A program made the position numbers and the translations under genes. This document shows, piece after piece, positions 46,174 to 54,438 of a DNA stretch of 64,000 nucleotides (the first letter of the stretch is position 1; every line of letters starts with the position of its first letter). Source of the DNA: Kordia sp965283645 (lineage in GTDB: Bacteria; Bacteroidota; Bacteroidia; Flavobacteriales; Flavobacteriaceae); the NCBI RefSeq assembly GCF_965283645.1, contig NZ_CBDIPG010000001.1, forward strand, positions 3,472,001-3,536,000, given 5' to 3'. The notes under the pieces were generated by a model. It saw nothing but the letters and a program-made list of their open reading frames with translations, searched no databases and was not told where the DNA came from.

Positions 46174-46614
46174 ATGTACAGTACTATAAAAATGTTGCAT
46201 TCTTATTGGGCATACTTTGTCCTTCTAATACTAATTGTAGCGGTAGCTAACGCAATTATAGGGTTTGCTTCAGGTAAAAAATTCGTCTCCAAAGATTTAC
46301 GCATTTCGTTATTTGCGCTCATCTTTACACATTTACAATTACTAATAGGGTTAATTCTCTATTTCACATCACCATTTGGTATGAGTATGATTTCCAATCG
46401 TGGAATGGGTGGTATGAGTGCTGCAGAACGTTTACTGGCGTTAGAACATCCTTTTGTCGGAATTCTTGCTATCATCTTTATCACAATAGGTTGGTCTAAA
46501 CATAAAAAACAACAAACAGATAAAAGAGCTTTTGGTAAAATCGCTTTCTTTTACGGTTTAGGATTGCTATTAATACTATCCAGATTGCCTTGGAATCAGT
46601 GGTTAGGATTATAA
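46174..46614 (+). CDS. Four-helix inner-membrane protein, possibly b-type cytochrome-like
   Basis: 146 residues starting MYSTIKMLHSYWAYF; the ATG at 46174 lies after the promoter, whereas the longer open frame would begin inside the terminator. Four membrane helices are predicted (about 10-30, 45-65, 88-110, 122-140). Histidines occur in or next to three helices (LHSYWAY, FTHLQLL, LEHPFVG), a distribution compatible with haem ligation as in cytochrome b561-like proteins. A GMGG loop (near 78) separates helices 2 and 3. Function is unproven; haem binding is inference only. Confidence 0.6.
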   Translation: MYSTIKMLHSYWAYFVLLILIVAVANAIIGFASGKKFVSKDLRISLFALIFTHLQLLIGLILYFTSPFGMSMISNRGMGGMSAAERLLALEHPFVGILAIIFITIGWSKHKKQQTDKRAFGKIAFFYGLGLLLILSRLPWNQWLGL

Positions 46615-47062
46615 AATACAAAACCATATAACACACAAAAATCCTCATCAATCACGATGAGGATTTTTTTGGTTTACAAATTACTCCGAATAAACATTAA
46701 CGAAGTCGAAACATAAAACGAAACAAGTCTTACATCTATATTCTAACAGCGAAGCGGTCTTATATCTTTTGAAGTTATTCCCTGCTTTTCGTTATATCTT
46801 TTTTTGCCATATAGCAAAGCAAAAAAAGGATGCCACTGCAATCAGGACTAAAAAGCCACACAAATAAAATTTCAGTACAACAACATTCAATCTAAGCACA
46901 AAAAAAACCCTTATTAAGTACGATAAGGATTTTTTTTGTCATTTCTGCAAAAGCAGAAATCTATTTAATTTTACAATAGACTTTGTATTAGAAAGAATTA
47001 GTACTGCTTCTAACTGCGAAGCAATCTAACATCTAATAGCGAAGCGGTCTCATGTTTAAAAA
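46615..47062. other. 448-bp gap with hairpins and short dispersed repeats
   Basis: No credible gene. It holds a terminator AAAAATCCTCATC / GATGAGGATTTTT (46636-46668) after the membrane protein gene, a second hairpin CCTTAT...ATAAGG with a T run (46910-46939), a TGTCATTTCTGC / GCAGAAAT hairpin (46938-46961), and a short motif GCGAAGCGGTCT seen near 46748 and 47038, with a variant GCGAAGCAATCT near 47017. The end near 47040 adjoins the convergent nuclease gene. Confidence 0.55.
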
Positions 47063-48109
47063 TTACTTTACTTCTTTAATCAAATGTACATACACAGGAA
47101 AATGGTCACTATACCCACCTGTATAACTTCCGCTAGAAAAACTTCTAAAAGGATAGCCTTTATAGCGTCCACGCTTGTTAGATAAATATGTTTTATTGTA
47201 AATTCCAGCTTTATAATATCTGTACTCTGAATAATCTTTTTCTAACAATGGCGCTGTAAATATAATCTGATCAAACAAATTCCAACCATCTCTATATGCC
47301 AAGGTTCCATTTCCGCTCTTTGCCATTCCTCCCATTGGGTTAAACAAATCTTTTCCGTTTGCTTCTTCACGATCATCTTTAGTTTTCAGTACATCTTTCA
47401 TACTTGCGTTAAAAGGATCATCGTTCATATCGCCCAAAGTAAAAATCTTTGCATGCTTATCAACATCTTGCAACGAATCAATAATGCGTTTATTCAATTC
47501 GGCGGCTTTCACACGTTTTGGTCTACTTCTAGCTTCTCCACCACTACGTGATGGCCAGTGATTAACAATAATATGTATTTCTTCACCGTCTAGTACTCCT
47601 GAAACCAATAATTGATCACGGGTATAAACTCTTTTATCACCATTATATATAAACAATGGATGTTTTGAAAAGCTATGTGGTTGAAAAACGTCTTGCTTAT
47701 ACAACAAGCCTACGTCAATTCCACGTTTGTCTGGCGAATCGAAATGAATAATTCCATAATCGGAATCTTTCAACTGAGGATCATTTACCAAGTCTTCCAA
47801 AACTTTCTTATTCTCAACTTCGGCTACGCCTAAAATAGCAGGTGATGTTTTAGCAACATCATAGCCAATATCAGAAATAACACGTGCAAGTTTTGAAATC
47901 TTATCTTGATAAATCTTTGAACGATCTCTTTGAATTTCCATCATTGGACTCTTCTCGTCGTCTTTCAATGGGTCATTAATAGTATCAAACAAATTTTCTA
48001 CATTATAAAATGCAATCGTTTGTACTTTAAATTGCTTTTTTTTCTGTGCCCAACCGTGGGTAAACGCTAATAAAAAAGCAAGAATTACTATGGACTTAAG
48101 GTTTTTCAT
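47063..48109 (-). CDS. Exported endonuclease/exonuclease/phosphatase-family protein
   Basis: 348 residues with a signal peptide (MKNLKSIVILAFLLAFTHG, cleavage near GWAQ). The EEP fold motifs are present: IAFYNVENLFDT (Asn), ILGVAEVENKKVLE (metal-binding Glu), HIIVNHWPSRSGG (His), FTLGDMNDDPFN (Asp-Asn) and GYSDHFPVYVHL (Asp-His). This is a divalent-metal hydrolase of phosphodiester or phosphate ester bonds, acting outside the cytoplasm. It is divergent from a TonB receptor gene (137-bp gap) and is followed there by a DUF5689 lipoprotein; this triad is a recurrent flavobacterial neighbourhood and suggests uptake of products from nucleic acids or phosphoesters, which is inference. Confidence 0.9.
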   Translation of the reverse strand: MKNLKSIVILAFLLAFTHGWAQKKKQFKVQTIAFYNVENLFDTINDPLKDDEKSPMMEIQRDRSKIYQDKISKLARVISDIGYDVAKTSPAILGVAEVENKKVLEDLVNDPQLKDSDYGIIHFDSPDKRGIDVGLLYKQDVFQPHSFSKHPLFIYNGDKRVYTRDQLLVSGVLDGEEIHIIVNHWPSRSGGEARSRPKRVKAAELNKRIIDSLQDVDKHAKIFTLGDMNDDPFNASMKDVLKTKDDREEANGKDLFNPMGGMAKSGNGTLAYRDGWNLFDQIIFTAPLLEKDYSEYRYYKAGIYNKTYLSNKRGRYKGYPFRSFSSGSYTGGYSDHFPVYVHLIKEVK

Positions 48110-48183
48110 TTAATAAATGTTATGTTATCTTAAACAATCTTTGCAAAAGCTAGACCAAAAGTAGTTATTAATTATAAAAAATG

Positions 48184-48191
48184 TACATTTG
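48184..48191 (+). promoter_or_regulatory. -7 box for the 48247 TonB receptor
   Basis: TACATTTG matches TAnnTTTG, 56 bp before the start codon. The -33 region has GTAGTTA, a poor match. Confidence 0.5.
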
Positions 48192-48246
48192 CGCGTCGTT
48201 ATTAAAGATTTTTAAACTTAAATAATAATTAATTGCAAATTACAGT

Positions 48247-51102
48247 ATGAAAAAACTTATTTTTTTATTTGGATTGCTATCAGTTTGGTTTGTCAGTGGA
48301 CAAAACATAATTACAGGTAAAGTAATTGACGCCAACACAGATGACGCTGTCCAAAATGTTTTGGTTTCAGTTGCACGTAACAACAACAAAGAAGTTACTA
48401 CGGATGCATCTGGAGTCTTTAAGTTAACAGATATTGCAGCGGGCGAAGTGGATGTAGTATTCACCAAAGATGGCTATTCAATTTTAAGAATGCCAGTAAC
48501 CGTTATCGATGGTCAGGCAATTGACTTAGGTACAATTTTGTTAAAAAGATTCGTTCAAGAAGATGTTACACTAATATCTTTAACTGATGATGAATTAAAT
48601 GATGATTCTACAGCAGCAGACAACATCTCAGGATTACTACAATCGTCAAGAGATATTTACTTAAGAACTGCAGCTTTTGAATTTGGCGCTACTTTCTTTA
48701 GAGTAAGAGGACTAGATTCTGAGAATGGAACAGTACTTATCAATGGTATTGAAATGAACAAACAGTTCAATGGAAGACCACAATGGAGTAACTGGGGAGG
48801 ATTAAATGATGTCGTAAGAAATCAAGAACTTACAAATGGACTAAGTGCTAACGATTATACTTTCGGAGGAATTTTAGGAACAACAAACATTAACACAAGA
48901 GCTTCTCAATACAGAGAAGGTGGTAGAGTAACATACTCATCATCTGATAGAAGTTACACCAATAGAATTATGGCATCATATTCTTCTGGTTTACTTGAAA
49001 GTGGATGGGCGTATACGATTTCAGCAGGAAGAAGATGGGGAGATGAAGGTTTTAACGACGGTACTTTCTACGACGCAAATTCTTTATTAATTTCGGTTGA
49101 AAAGAAAATAAACGACAAACACAGCATTAACTTCACAGGAATCTATGCACCTAACAGAAGAGGACAATCCTCTGCAAATACGCAAGAAGTATTCGATCTT
49201 AAAGGAATTCGATATAACGATTTTTGGGGATATCAAGATGGAGAAAAGCGTAACTCAAGAGTGCGTAGAGTTGATGAGCCAATCTTAATGTTAAATCATA
49301 CTTGGGACATTTCAGAAAAAACACGATTAAACACAAATATTGCCTACCAATTTGGAGAGCAAGGAAGAAGTCGTTTAGACTTTGGAGGAACTGATTTAGA
49401 TGTGAGTGGATTTCCAATTGGAAGCGGTTTAAACCCAAGTCCAACGTATTACCAAAAATTACCAAGTTATTTTGCTAGAAACTTCCCAGGAGATCCTGCA
49501 TTAGAATTTGGAGCGCAACAAGCATTTATAGAAGGTGGACAAATTGACTGGGTAGCTTTATACAGAGCAAATCAAAACAATCTTAGTGGAAATGCAGTAA
49601 ACATTCTATTTGAAGATAGAAGTGATGATAAACAACTAACTGCAAATACAATTTTTAATACAGCTATTAATGATAATATTACATTAAATGCTGGTGCAAC
49701 ATTTACTTCATTAACATCAGAAAACTTTGCAGAAGTTACAGATTTATTAGGTGGAAGAGGATTTTTAGATGTTGATGGTTTTGCAAGCCAATTTGTTGAT
49801 GATCTTTCTACACCAAACATATTTGAACCAAATGCGGTACAAAATGATTTAAGAAACCCAAACAGAGTGGTAACTGAAGGAGATCGTTTTCGTTACAATT
49901 TCGAAATTCAATCAAATACAATTGGAGGATTTGCACAAGCACAATTCAAATACAAAAAAGTAGATTTCTTTGTAGCTGCTAGTGTAAAAAACACAACATA
50001 CCAACGTACAGGTTTATATCAAAATGGTAGTTTTGTCAACAACTCTTTTGGAGAAGGTGAAAAAATATCATTTACAGGTATAGGAGCAAAAGCAGGATTT
50101 ACCTATAAACTAACAGGTCGTCACGTATTTGACTTCAATGGTGGATACATTACAAAAGCACCATCAATTCGTAACACGTACTCTAACTCAAGAGAAAACC
50201 ATAACATTGTACCAAACATTACGGAAGAAAAAATTACGTCATTTGATGCAAGTTATATTTACAGATCTCCAATTGTAAAAGCACGTTTAACAGGATATTA
50301 TACTAAAATACAAGATGCAAACGAAATTTCTTTCTTCTATGCAGATGGAATTTTTGCAAGTGTTGACGGTGAGACAGTAAACACAAATACTAATGGACAG
50401 GCTTTTATTCAAGAAATTTTACAAGGTGTTGACAAAAGACACATTGGTGGAGAACTTGGAATTGAAGTACAAGCTACTTCAACCATTAAATTAAAAGGTG
50501 TAGCGTCTTTAGGTCAATATACATATGACAACAATCCTGATTTATATATATCTTCTGAAAACTTCGGAGGAGTTAATCTTGGAGCAGGTGAAGGAGTTCT
50601 TCCTTTAGGAGAAACCAATTTAGAAAACTATAGAGTTGCTGGTGGACCGCAAAGAGCGTTCTCAGCAGGATTTGAATACAGAGATCCTGATTATTGGTGG
50701 TTTGGAGCTACAACAAATTTCTTTTCTAATGCTTACATCGACATAAGCCCATTACAAAGAAGTAGTAACTTCTATACTGATTTTTCTGATGGTCAAGTAT
50801 TCAATGATTATGATCCAGAAGTAGCACGTGAGTTATTAAGACAAGAACAATTTGATGATTACATGCTTGTAAACCTAGTAGGAGGAAAATCTTGGAAACT
50901 AGGAGATTACTTTGTAGGTTTCTTTGCAAGTATCAACAATGTATTTGACAAAGAATACAAAACTGGAGGATTTGAACAAGGAAGAAATGCTAACTTCAGA
51001 GAATTAAGAGACGATTCGGCACTAGAAACAAGAGTATTTGGTAACAGATACTGGTATGGTAGAGGAAGAACATATTTCTTAAACCTATATTTTAGATTTT
51101 AA
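48247..51102 (+). CDS. TonB-dependent receptor of the EEP/DUF5689 triad
   Basis: 951 residues: signal peptide (to about residue 19, VSGQ), a carboxypeptidase-regulatory-like domain (about 20-110, ITGKVIDANTDDAVQNVLV), a plug with FFRVRGLDSENGTVLINGIEM and FGGILGTTNINTRA, and a large barrel ending YFLNLYFRF. The plug carries a longer spacer than usual between the regulatory domain and the plug (ISLTDDELNDDS). It starts 63 bp upstream of a lipoprotein gene on the same strand, likely its surface partner in an arrangement similar to SusCD. Substrate inferred at most from the divergent nuclease/phosphatase gene. Confidence 0.9.
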   Translation: MKKLIFLFGLLSVWFVSGQNIITGKVIDANTDDAVQNVLVSVARNNNKEVTTDASGVFKLTDIAAGEVDVVFTKDGYSILRMPVTVIDGQAIDLGTILLKRFVQEDVTLISLTDDELNDDSTAADNISGLLQSSRDIYLRTAAFEFGATFFRVRGLDSENGTVLINGIEMNKQFNGRPQWSNWGGLNDVVRNQELTNGLSANDYTFGGILGTTNINTRASQYREGGRVTYSSSDRSYTNRIMASYSSGLLESGWAYTISAGRRWGDEGFNDGTFYDANSLLISVEKKINDKHSINFTGIYAPNRRGQSSANTQEVFDLKGIRYNDFWGYQDGEKRNSRVRRVDEPILMLNHTWDISEKTRLNTNIAYQFGEQGRSRLDFGGTDLDVSGFPIGSGLNPSPTYYQKLPSYFARNFPGDPALEFGAQQAFIEGGQIDWVALYRANQNNLSGNAVNILFEDRSDDKQLTANTIFNTAINDNITLNAGATFTSLTSENFAEVTDLLGGRGFLDVDGFASQFVDDLSTPNIFEPNAVQNDLRNPNRVVTEGDRFRYNFEIQSNTIGGFAQAQFKYKKVDFFVAASVKNTTYQRTGLYQNGSFVNNSFGEGEKISFTGIGAKAGFTYKLTGRHVFDFNGGYITKAPSIRNTYSNSRENHNIVPNITEEKITSFDASYIYRSPIVKARLTGYYTKIQDANEISFFYADGIFASVDGETVNTNTNGQAFIQEILQGVDKRHIGGELGIEVQATSTIKLKGVASLGQYTYDNNPDLYISSENFGGVNLGAGEGVLPLGETNLENYRVAGGPQRAFSAGFEYRDPDYWWFGATTNFFSNAYIDISPLQRSSNFYTDFSDGQVFNDYDPEVARELLRQEQFDDYMLVNLVGGKSWKLGDYFVGFFASINNVFDKEYKTGGFEQGRNANFRELRDDSALETRVFGNRYWYGRGRTYFLNLYFRF

Positions 51103-51165
51103 TAAAACATAAATTAAAGATTGCGTAACTTTAAGTTGTGCACAAAACAATATAAATTCAAACAA

Positions 51166-52575
51166 ATGAAAGCAAATAAAATTTTTAGTTTAATAGCTAC
51201 CTTAGGAATTATGGGATTAGTTATTACTTCTTGTGTTCAAGACGATGAATTTGCAATTCCAACAGGAACAACTACAGTTGATCCAGGATTAACGGCAAAC
51301 GCTACTTTTAACAATATGGTAGCAAGATACCAACAAGCAGTAGCAAGTGGTGATGATATCGCTACAATTGCGCTTGATGAAAATGAAATTATTATTGAAG
51401 GATATGTAGTATCTAATGATAAAGCTGGAAACTTCTTTGAAGAATTAGTAATCCAAAACAAAAAAGATGGATCTTCATCTGACGCAGATCCAAGATTAGG
51501 ATTCCGTGTAGATATCAATCAATCTGCTTTATTTAATACCTACGAATTTGGTAGAAAAGTTTATATCAAAATGAACGGTTTAGCTATCGGATTAGAGAAT
51601 GGAGTATACGCTATTGGAAAACCTAACGGGAATGATATCGATCAAATTCAACCATTTGAATTAAATGATTTCGTAGTTCGTGGAACTGAAGTAGCTCAAA
51701 TTACACCAAAGCTTACAACAGTTGGTGAATTAACGGAAGCGGATGAAAATACATTCATTCAATTACAAGATGCACAATTCCAATTAAACCAATTAGGATT
51801 ATCATACGCAGGAGAAGCTTCTGATAGTTTTGACGGATTCAGAACTATTCAAGAATGTGCTGCTGGTGGATCAATTGCATTACAAACAAGTACATTTGCT
51901 GATTTCAAATCATTAACAATTGATGAGAAAAAAGGAAGCATTCAAGGAGTTTTTACAAGAGACTTTGGAGATGACACAAATGTATTAGTTATAAATACAC
52001 TAGCAGACATCGACTTTACGGAAACAACACGTTGTGATCCAGATGTATTAAACTGTCAAGGACCAACTTCTTCAGCTACAACAGTTTTTGAGCAAGATTT
52101 TGAAACTATTACTAACGAAGCACAATTAGATGCTTTAGGGTGGACAAACGTAAACGTTTCAGGAGGTTCTGAGCGTTTTGAAGACGGTTCATTTAGTGGA
52201 GATAGATACATGGTAATATCTGCTTTTGGTACAGGAGAAGATCCTTTAGAAGCTTGGTTAGTAACGCCAGCAATCAACTTAGACGGAACAACTCAAGAAG
52301 AATTAACTTTTAATGTTTCTGCTAACTTTGAAACAGGAACAGTTTTAGAAGTATATGTTTCAACAGACTTTACTGGAGATCCAACAACAGCAGAATGGTC
52401 ATTACTAGATGCTAACATTCCAGTTGGAGGAAGCGGATTTGGTAGCTTTGTACCATCTGATGTAAATATTTCTTGTTTAGATGGAGATGTATATATTGGA
52501 TTTAAGTACTTAGGTGCTGCAGGTGGAGCTGAAACAAGATACCACATTGACGATGTAAAAGTAACAGGAATGTAA
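51166..52575 (+). CDS. DUF5689 lipoprotein with choice-of-anchor J domain
   Basis: 469 residues. The ATG at 51166 gives a lipoprotein signal with the lipobox ITSC (MKANKIFSLIATLGIMGLVI, then TSCVQ). The DUF5689 part (about 20-290) includes IIIEGYVVSNDKAGNFFEELVI and FRVDINQSALFNTYEFG. The C-terminal third (about 305-469) is a choice-of-anchor J jellyroll (FEQDFETITNEAQLDALGW, AWLVTPAINLDG, YHIDDVKVTG). It is the likely surface partner of the TonB receptor just upstream. A terminator follows, so the two-gene unit ends here. Confidence 0.87.
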   Translation: MKANKIFSLIATLGIMGLVITSCVQDDEFAIPTGTTTVDPGLTANATFNNMVARYQQAVASGDDIATIALDENEIIIEGYVVSNDKAGNFFEELVIQNKKDGSSSDADPRLGFRVDINQSALFNTYEFGRKVYIKMNGLAIGLENGVYAIGKPNGNDIDQIQPFELNDFVVRGTEVAQITPKLTTVGELTEADENTFIQLQDAQFQLNQLGLSYAGEASDSFDGFRTIQECAAGGSIALQTSTFADFKSLTIDEKKGSIQGVFTRDFGDDTNVLVINTLADIDFTETTRCDPDVLNCQGPTSSATTVFEQDFETITNEAQLDALGWTNVNVSGGSERFEDGSFSGDRYMVISAFGTGEDPLEAWLVTPAINLDGTTQEELTFNVSANFETGTVLEVYVSTDFTGDPTTAEWSLLDANIPVGGSGFGSFVPSDVNISCLDGDVYIGFKYLGAAGGAETRYHIDDVKVTGM

Positions 52576-52596
52576 GATTCCGAAACTTATAAATGA

Positions 52597-52629
52597 TAAA
52601 AAAGAGTGCTAGCAATAGCGCTCTTTTTT
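52597..52629 (+). terminator. Intrinsic terminator after the DUF5689 gene
   Basis: AAAAGAGTGCT / AGCGCTCTTTT, an 11-bp stem with one mismatch, followed by a T run. Confidence 0.82.
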
Positions 52630-52641
52630 TGTTTAATTTTT

Positions 52642-53032
52642 TTAGATTCCAAGTTTCTTTATATTATTTTGACTGTTTAGTACAATTTTGGAGTGAATCA
52701 TATTCGTTGAGTAACATTCTATTTTTACCATCTTTTCCCATTCTTTTTTGTAAATGATAGATAAAGGAACTTTTGTACCGTTATGAAAAGGAATTTCAAT
52801 CACTTCTATATCACTATTTTCAATTTCCTTATAAGTTTTAGCTGGAGAAAGATTCCCTTTCTTAAAAGCGCTTATTTCATGATGATAACGATAGTTGCTT
52901 CTATGTGTAAATCTAGCTTTCAGTTTCAATCCACAAATCAGTATTGTTTGGACCAACCGGTGAAATTTCTTTATTGTTTTGGTAAAACTGATCGCTATTT
53001 TTGTCCATTCCAGCTCGACTGAAAATAATTGA
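52642..53032 (-). pseudogene. Remnant of a prolyl oligopeptidase-like (S9) gene
   Basis: An open stretch at 52642-52956 has no ATG start and reads YKEIENSDIEVIEIPFHN then GTKVPLSIIYKKEW, which resembles the junction between propeller and catalytic domain of S9 peptidases (the DGTKVPxxxxxKK segment). No GxSxG or catalytic Asp/His follows. In another frame, 52913-53032 reads IIFSRAGMDKNSD and GPNNTDLWIETES before a stop, similar to a propeller-type blade. The frames are broken, so I read the region as decayed coding DNA. Alternative: a chance ORF. Confidence 0.45.
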
Positions 53033-53321
53033 ACATTTCTACTTCTTTTCCTATTATTCCAGCTCTAAAGCATAAAATATTTGCGACATGATCAGTTGAT
53101 GTTTTTAAATCATAAATCGTTTCTGAGCGCGAATATTGGTTTTTGTAAGTTGAAATTTATACAGCTTGTACATACGATACTCATTATAATTAGGAGAAAA
53201 AAGAAACTTGAGTTTCATTGAGCTTTTTAGGGTTGGTTGTTAAAAACATAAAATGCTAAATCGAAGTTTTACACAGTTTTCGAGATAGCATTTTATAATG
53301 AAAAAAAAGAATTGTATTTAT
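53033..53321. other. Gap without a recognised gene
   Basis: AT-rich; short open stretches only. I see no promoter box, terminator or repeat I can support. It may be further decayed DNA of the neighbouring remnant. Confidence 0.3.
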
Positions 53322-53507
53322 TTATTGTGTGTCTACAGTATCGTTTCCACACAAAACTGTAAATGTATTTGTTGGTCTACTATTGGCATTTGCACAGGTA
53401 CCAGATTGAGGAATAATTCCTCCTTTTATAGTACGCATGTGTGAAAGGTTTGCAATTTTAGAACTATTAAGGTTTAATTTTTGAGTAAAGTTTTTTAAAG
53501 TTTTCAT
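53322..53507 (-). CDS. Double-Gly RiPP-like precursor peptide 3
   Basis: 61 residues. The leader KLNLNSSKIANLSHMRTIKGG fits the Bacteroidota class I lanthipeptide-type leader (LxLxxxKI..L.....KGG). The presumed core after KGG (about 31 residues) has two cysteines (GTCANA and VLCGND) and about ten Ser/Thr, so one or two thioether or disulfide links are possible. It lacks the cysteine repeat of the 34-kb precursors. Upstream (73 bp) is ATTTATAAATACCA, shared with the secreted peptide at 56622. No modifying enzyme is adjacent. The neighbours are an unknown protein and a TPR-AraC regulator, all on the minus strand. Confidence 0.65.
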   Translation of the reverse strand: MKTLKNFTQKLNLNSSKIANLSHMRTIKGGIIPQSGTCANANSRPTNTFTVLCGNDTVDTQ

Positions 53508-53842
53508 GGTGTTTTTGTTTTGCGATTATGAAGTAAATGTATAGCAAAAAAGCACCCTATTTTAACACCTTTTCGTGGTATTTATAAATATCATTCTAAA
53601 AATTAGATTGTAACTAATTGTATATCAACTTGTTGTTTTGAATTATTGATTTTAACGTTGCTTTAACAAATTTGAGCTAAAAAGGCTTATTTTTTTGTGT
53701 TAAATGATAAAAAAAGGACTTTTTGGGTTGAAATGTACAGTTAATTTTAGATGCTTTTTTAATCTAAAAGAAACGTGAATTATCTTTTTTTAATACAGGG
53801 TTTGAAGAATTTTATATAGAGATTAAAATAACTCTGTTAGGT
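53508..53842. other. 335-bp gap upstream of precursor 3
   Basis: Holds TACATTTA (53535-53542 on the minus strand, one mismatch to TAnnTTTG) as a possible -7 box for the precursor, and the palindrome described separately. The remainder, up to the stop of the next gene, is AT-rich with no gene. Confidence 0.4.
53576..53592. promoter_or_regulatory. ATTTATAAAT palindrome upstream of precursor 3
   Basis: TGGTATTTATAAATATC; the core 53580-53589 is the same palindrome found before the secreted peptide gene. On the minus strand it reads ATTTATAAATACCA, a 14-nt match to 56470-56483. Confidence 0.55.
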
Positions 53843-54337
53843 CTACTTATTTTCAATTATACTAAGTTTCCCATGTTTTACTTCTTTGTATGAAGCATAG
53901 ATATCATCAAAATTTCTATTTATTTTCCATTCTGTATTAAATAGTAATGAAATGAAATCGCCAATATACGGTCTTGATTTTCTATACATTTTAGGAAACT
54001 TATATTCCATTCGTATAGTTAGTTTATCATTTTCTTTCGGTTGATAAAAATCAAAAACTAAATTTGAGTTGAGATAGTTAATTATAGAGTTTGCAGATAA
54101 ACCATTGTTTAATGCTTCAGAGGAAGTAAGCGGGAAAAATGCTGTATCGTAAGGATTGTCTTCTACAGGCTGAATATATTCGAATAAACACCACTTTAGT
54201 ATAGTTTCTTCATAGTCTTCCTTACGCAACTTGATTTTATTTCTCCTAGAGTTCTTATTGTGAATTAATTTTTTCTGAATTGTAGTCGTTTCGTTTTCTT
54301 CAATTTCAAAAATGATTTTTAACTCAGAGTTTAACAC
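53843..54337 (-). CDS. Unknown cytosolic protein
   Basis: 164 residues beginning at a GTG codon; there is no signal peptide or membrane helix. The sequence is rich in Lys, Glu, Asn and aromatics, with KLRKEDYEETILKWCLFEY and FYQPKENDKLTIRMEY. I do not recognise a family. It lies between the third precursor and a TPR-AraC regulator, all on the minus strand, about 100 bp after the regulator stop, so it may be expressed with it. A role in peptide processing would be pure guesswork. Confidence 0.5.
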   Translation of the reverse strand: MLNSELKIIFEIEENETTTIQKKLIHNKNSRRNKIKLRKEDYEETILKWCLFEYIQPVEDNPYDTAFFPLTSSEALNNGLSANSIINYLNSNLVFDFYQPKENDKLTIRMEYKFPKMYRKSRPYIGDFISLLFNTEWKINRNFDDIYASYKEVKHGKLSIIENK

Positions 54338-54438
54338 GTGCTACTTTTTTTAATTTTACGCAAAGCTACTACTTTTTCAACTTGCCTAGTATCTAAACGG
54401 TCTTGTATAAAAGTTTTCAGTGCTAGTGGTATGAAGTA

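Noticed and set aside
52783..53022. 79-residue plus-strand frame antisense to the S9-like remnant
   Set aside because: Low-complexity, with no promoter or family features; explained as the reverse of the remnant.
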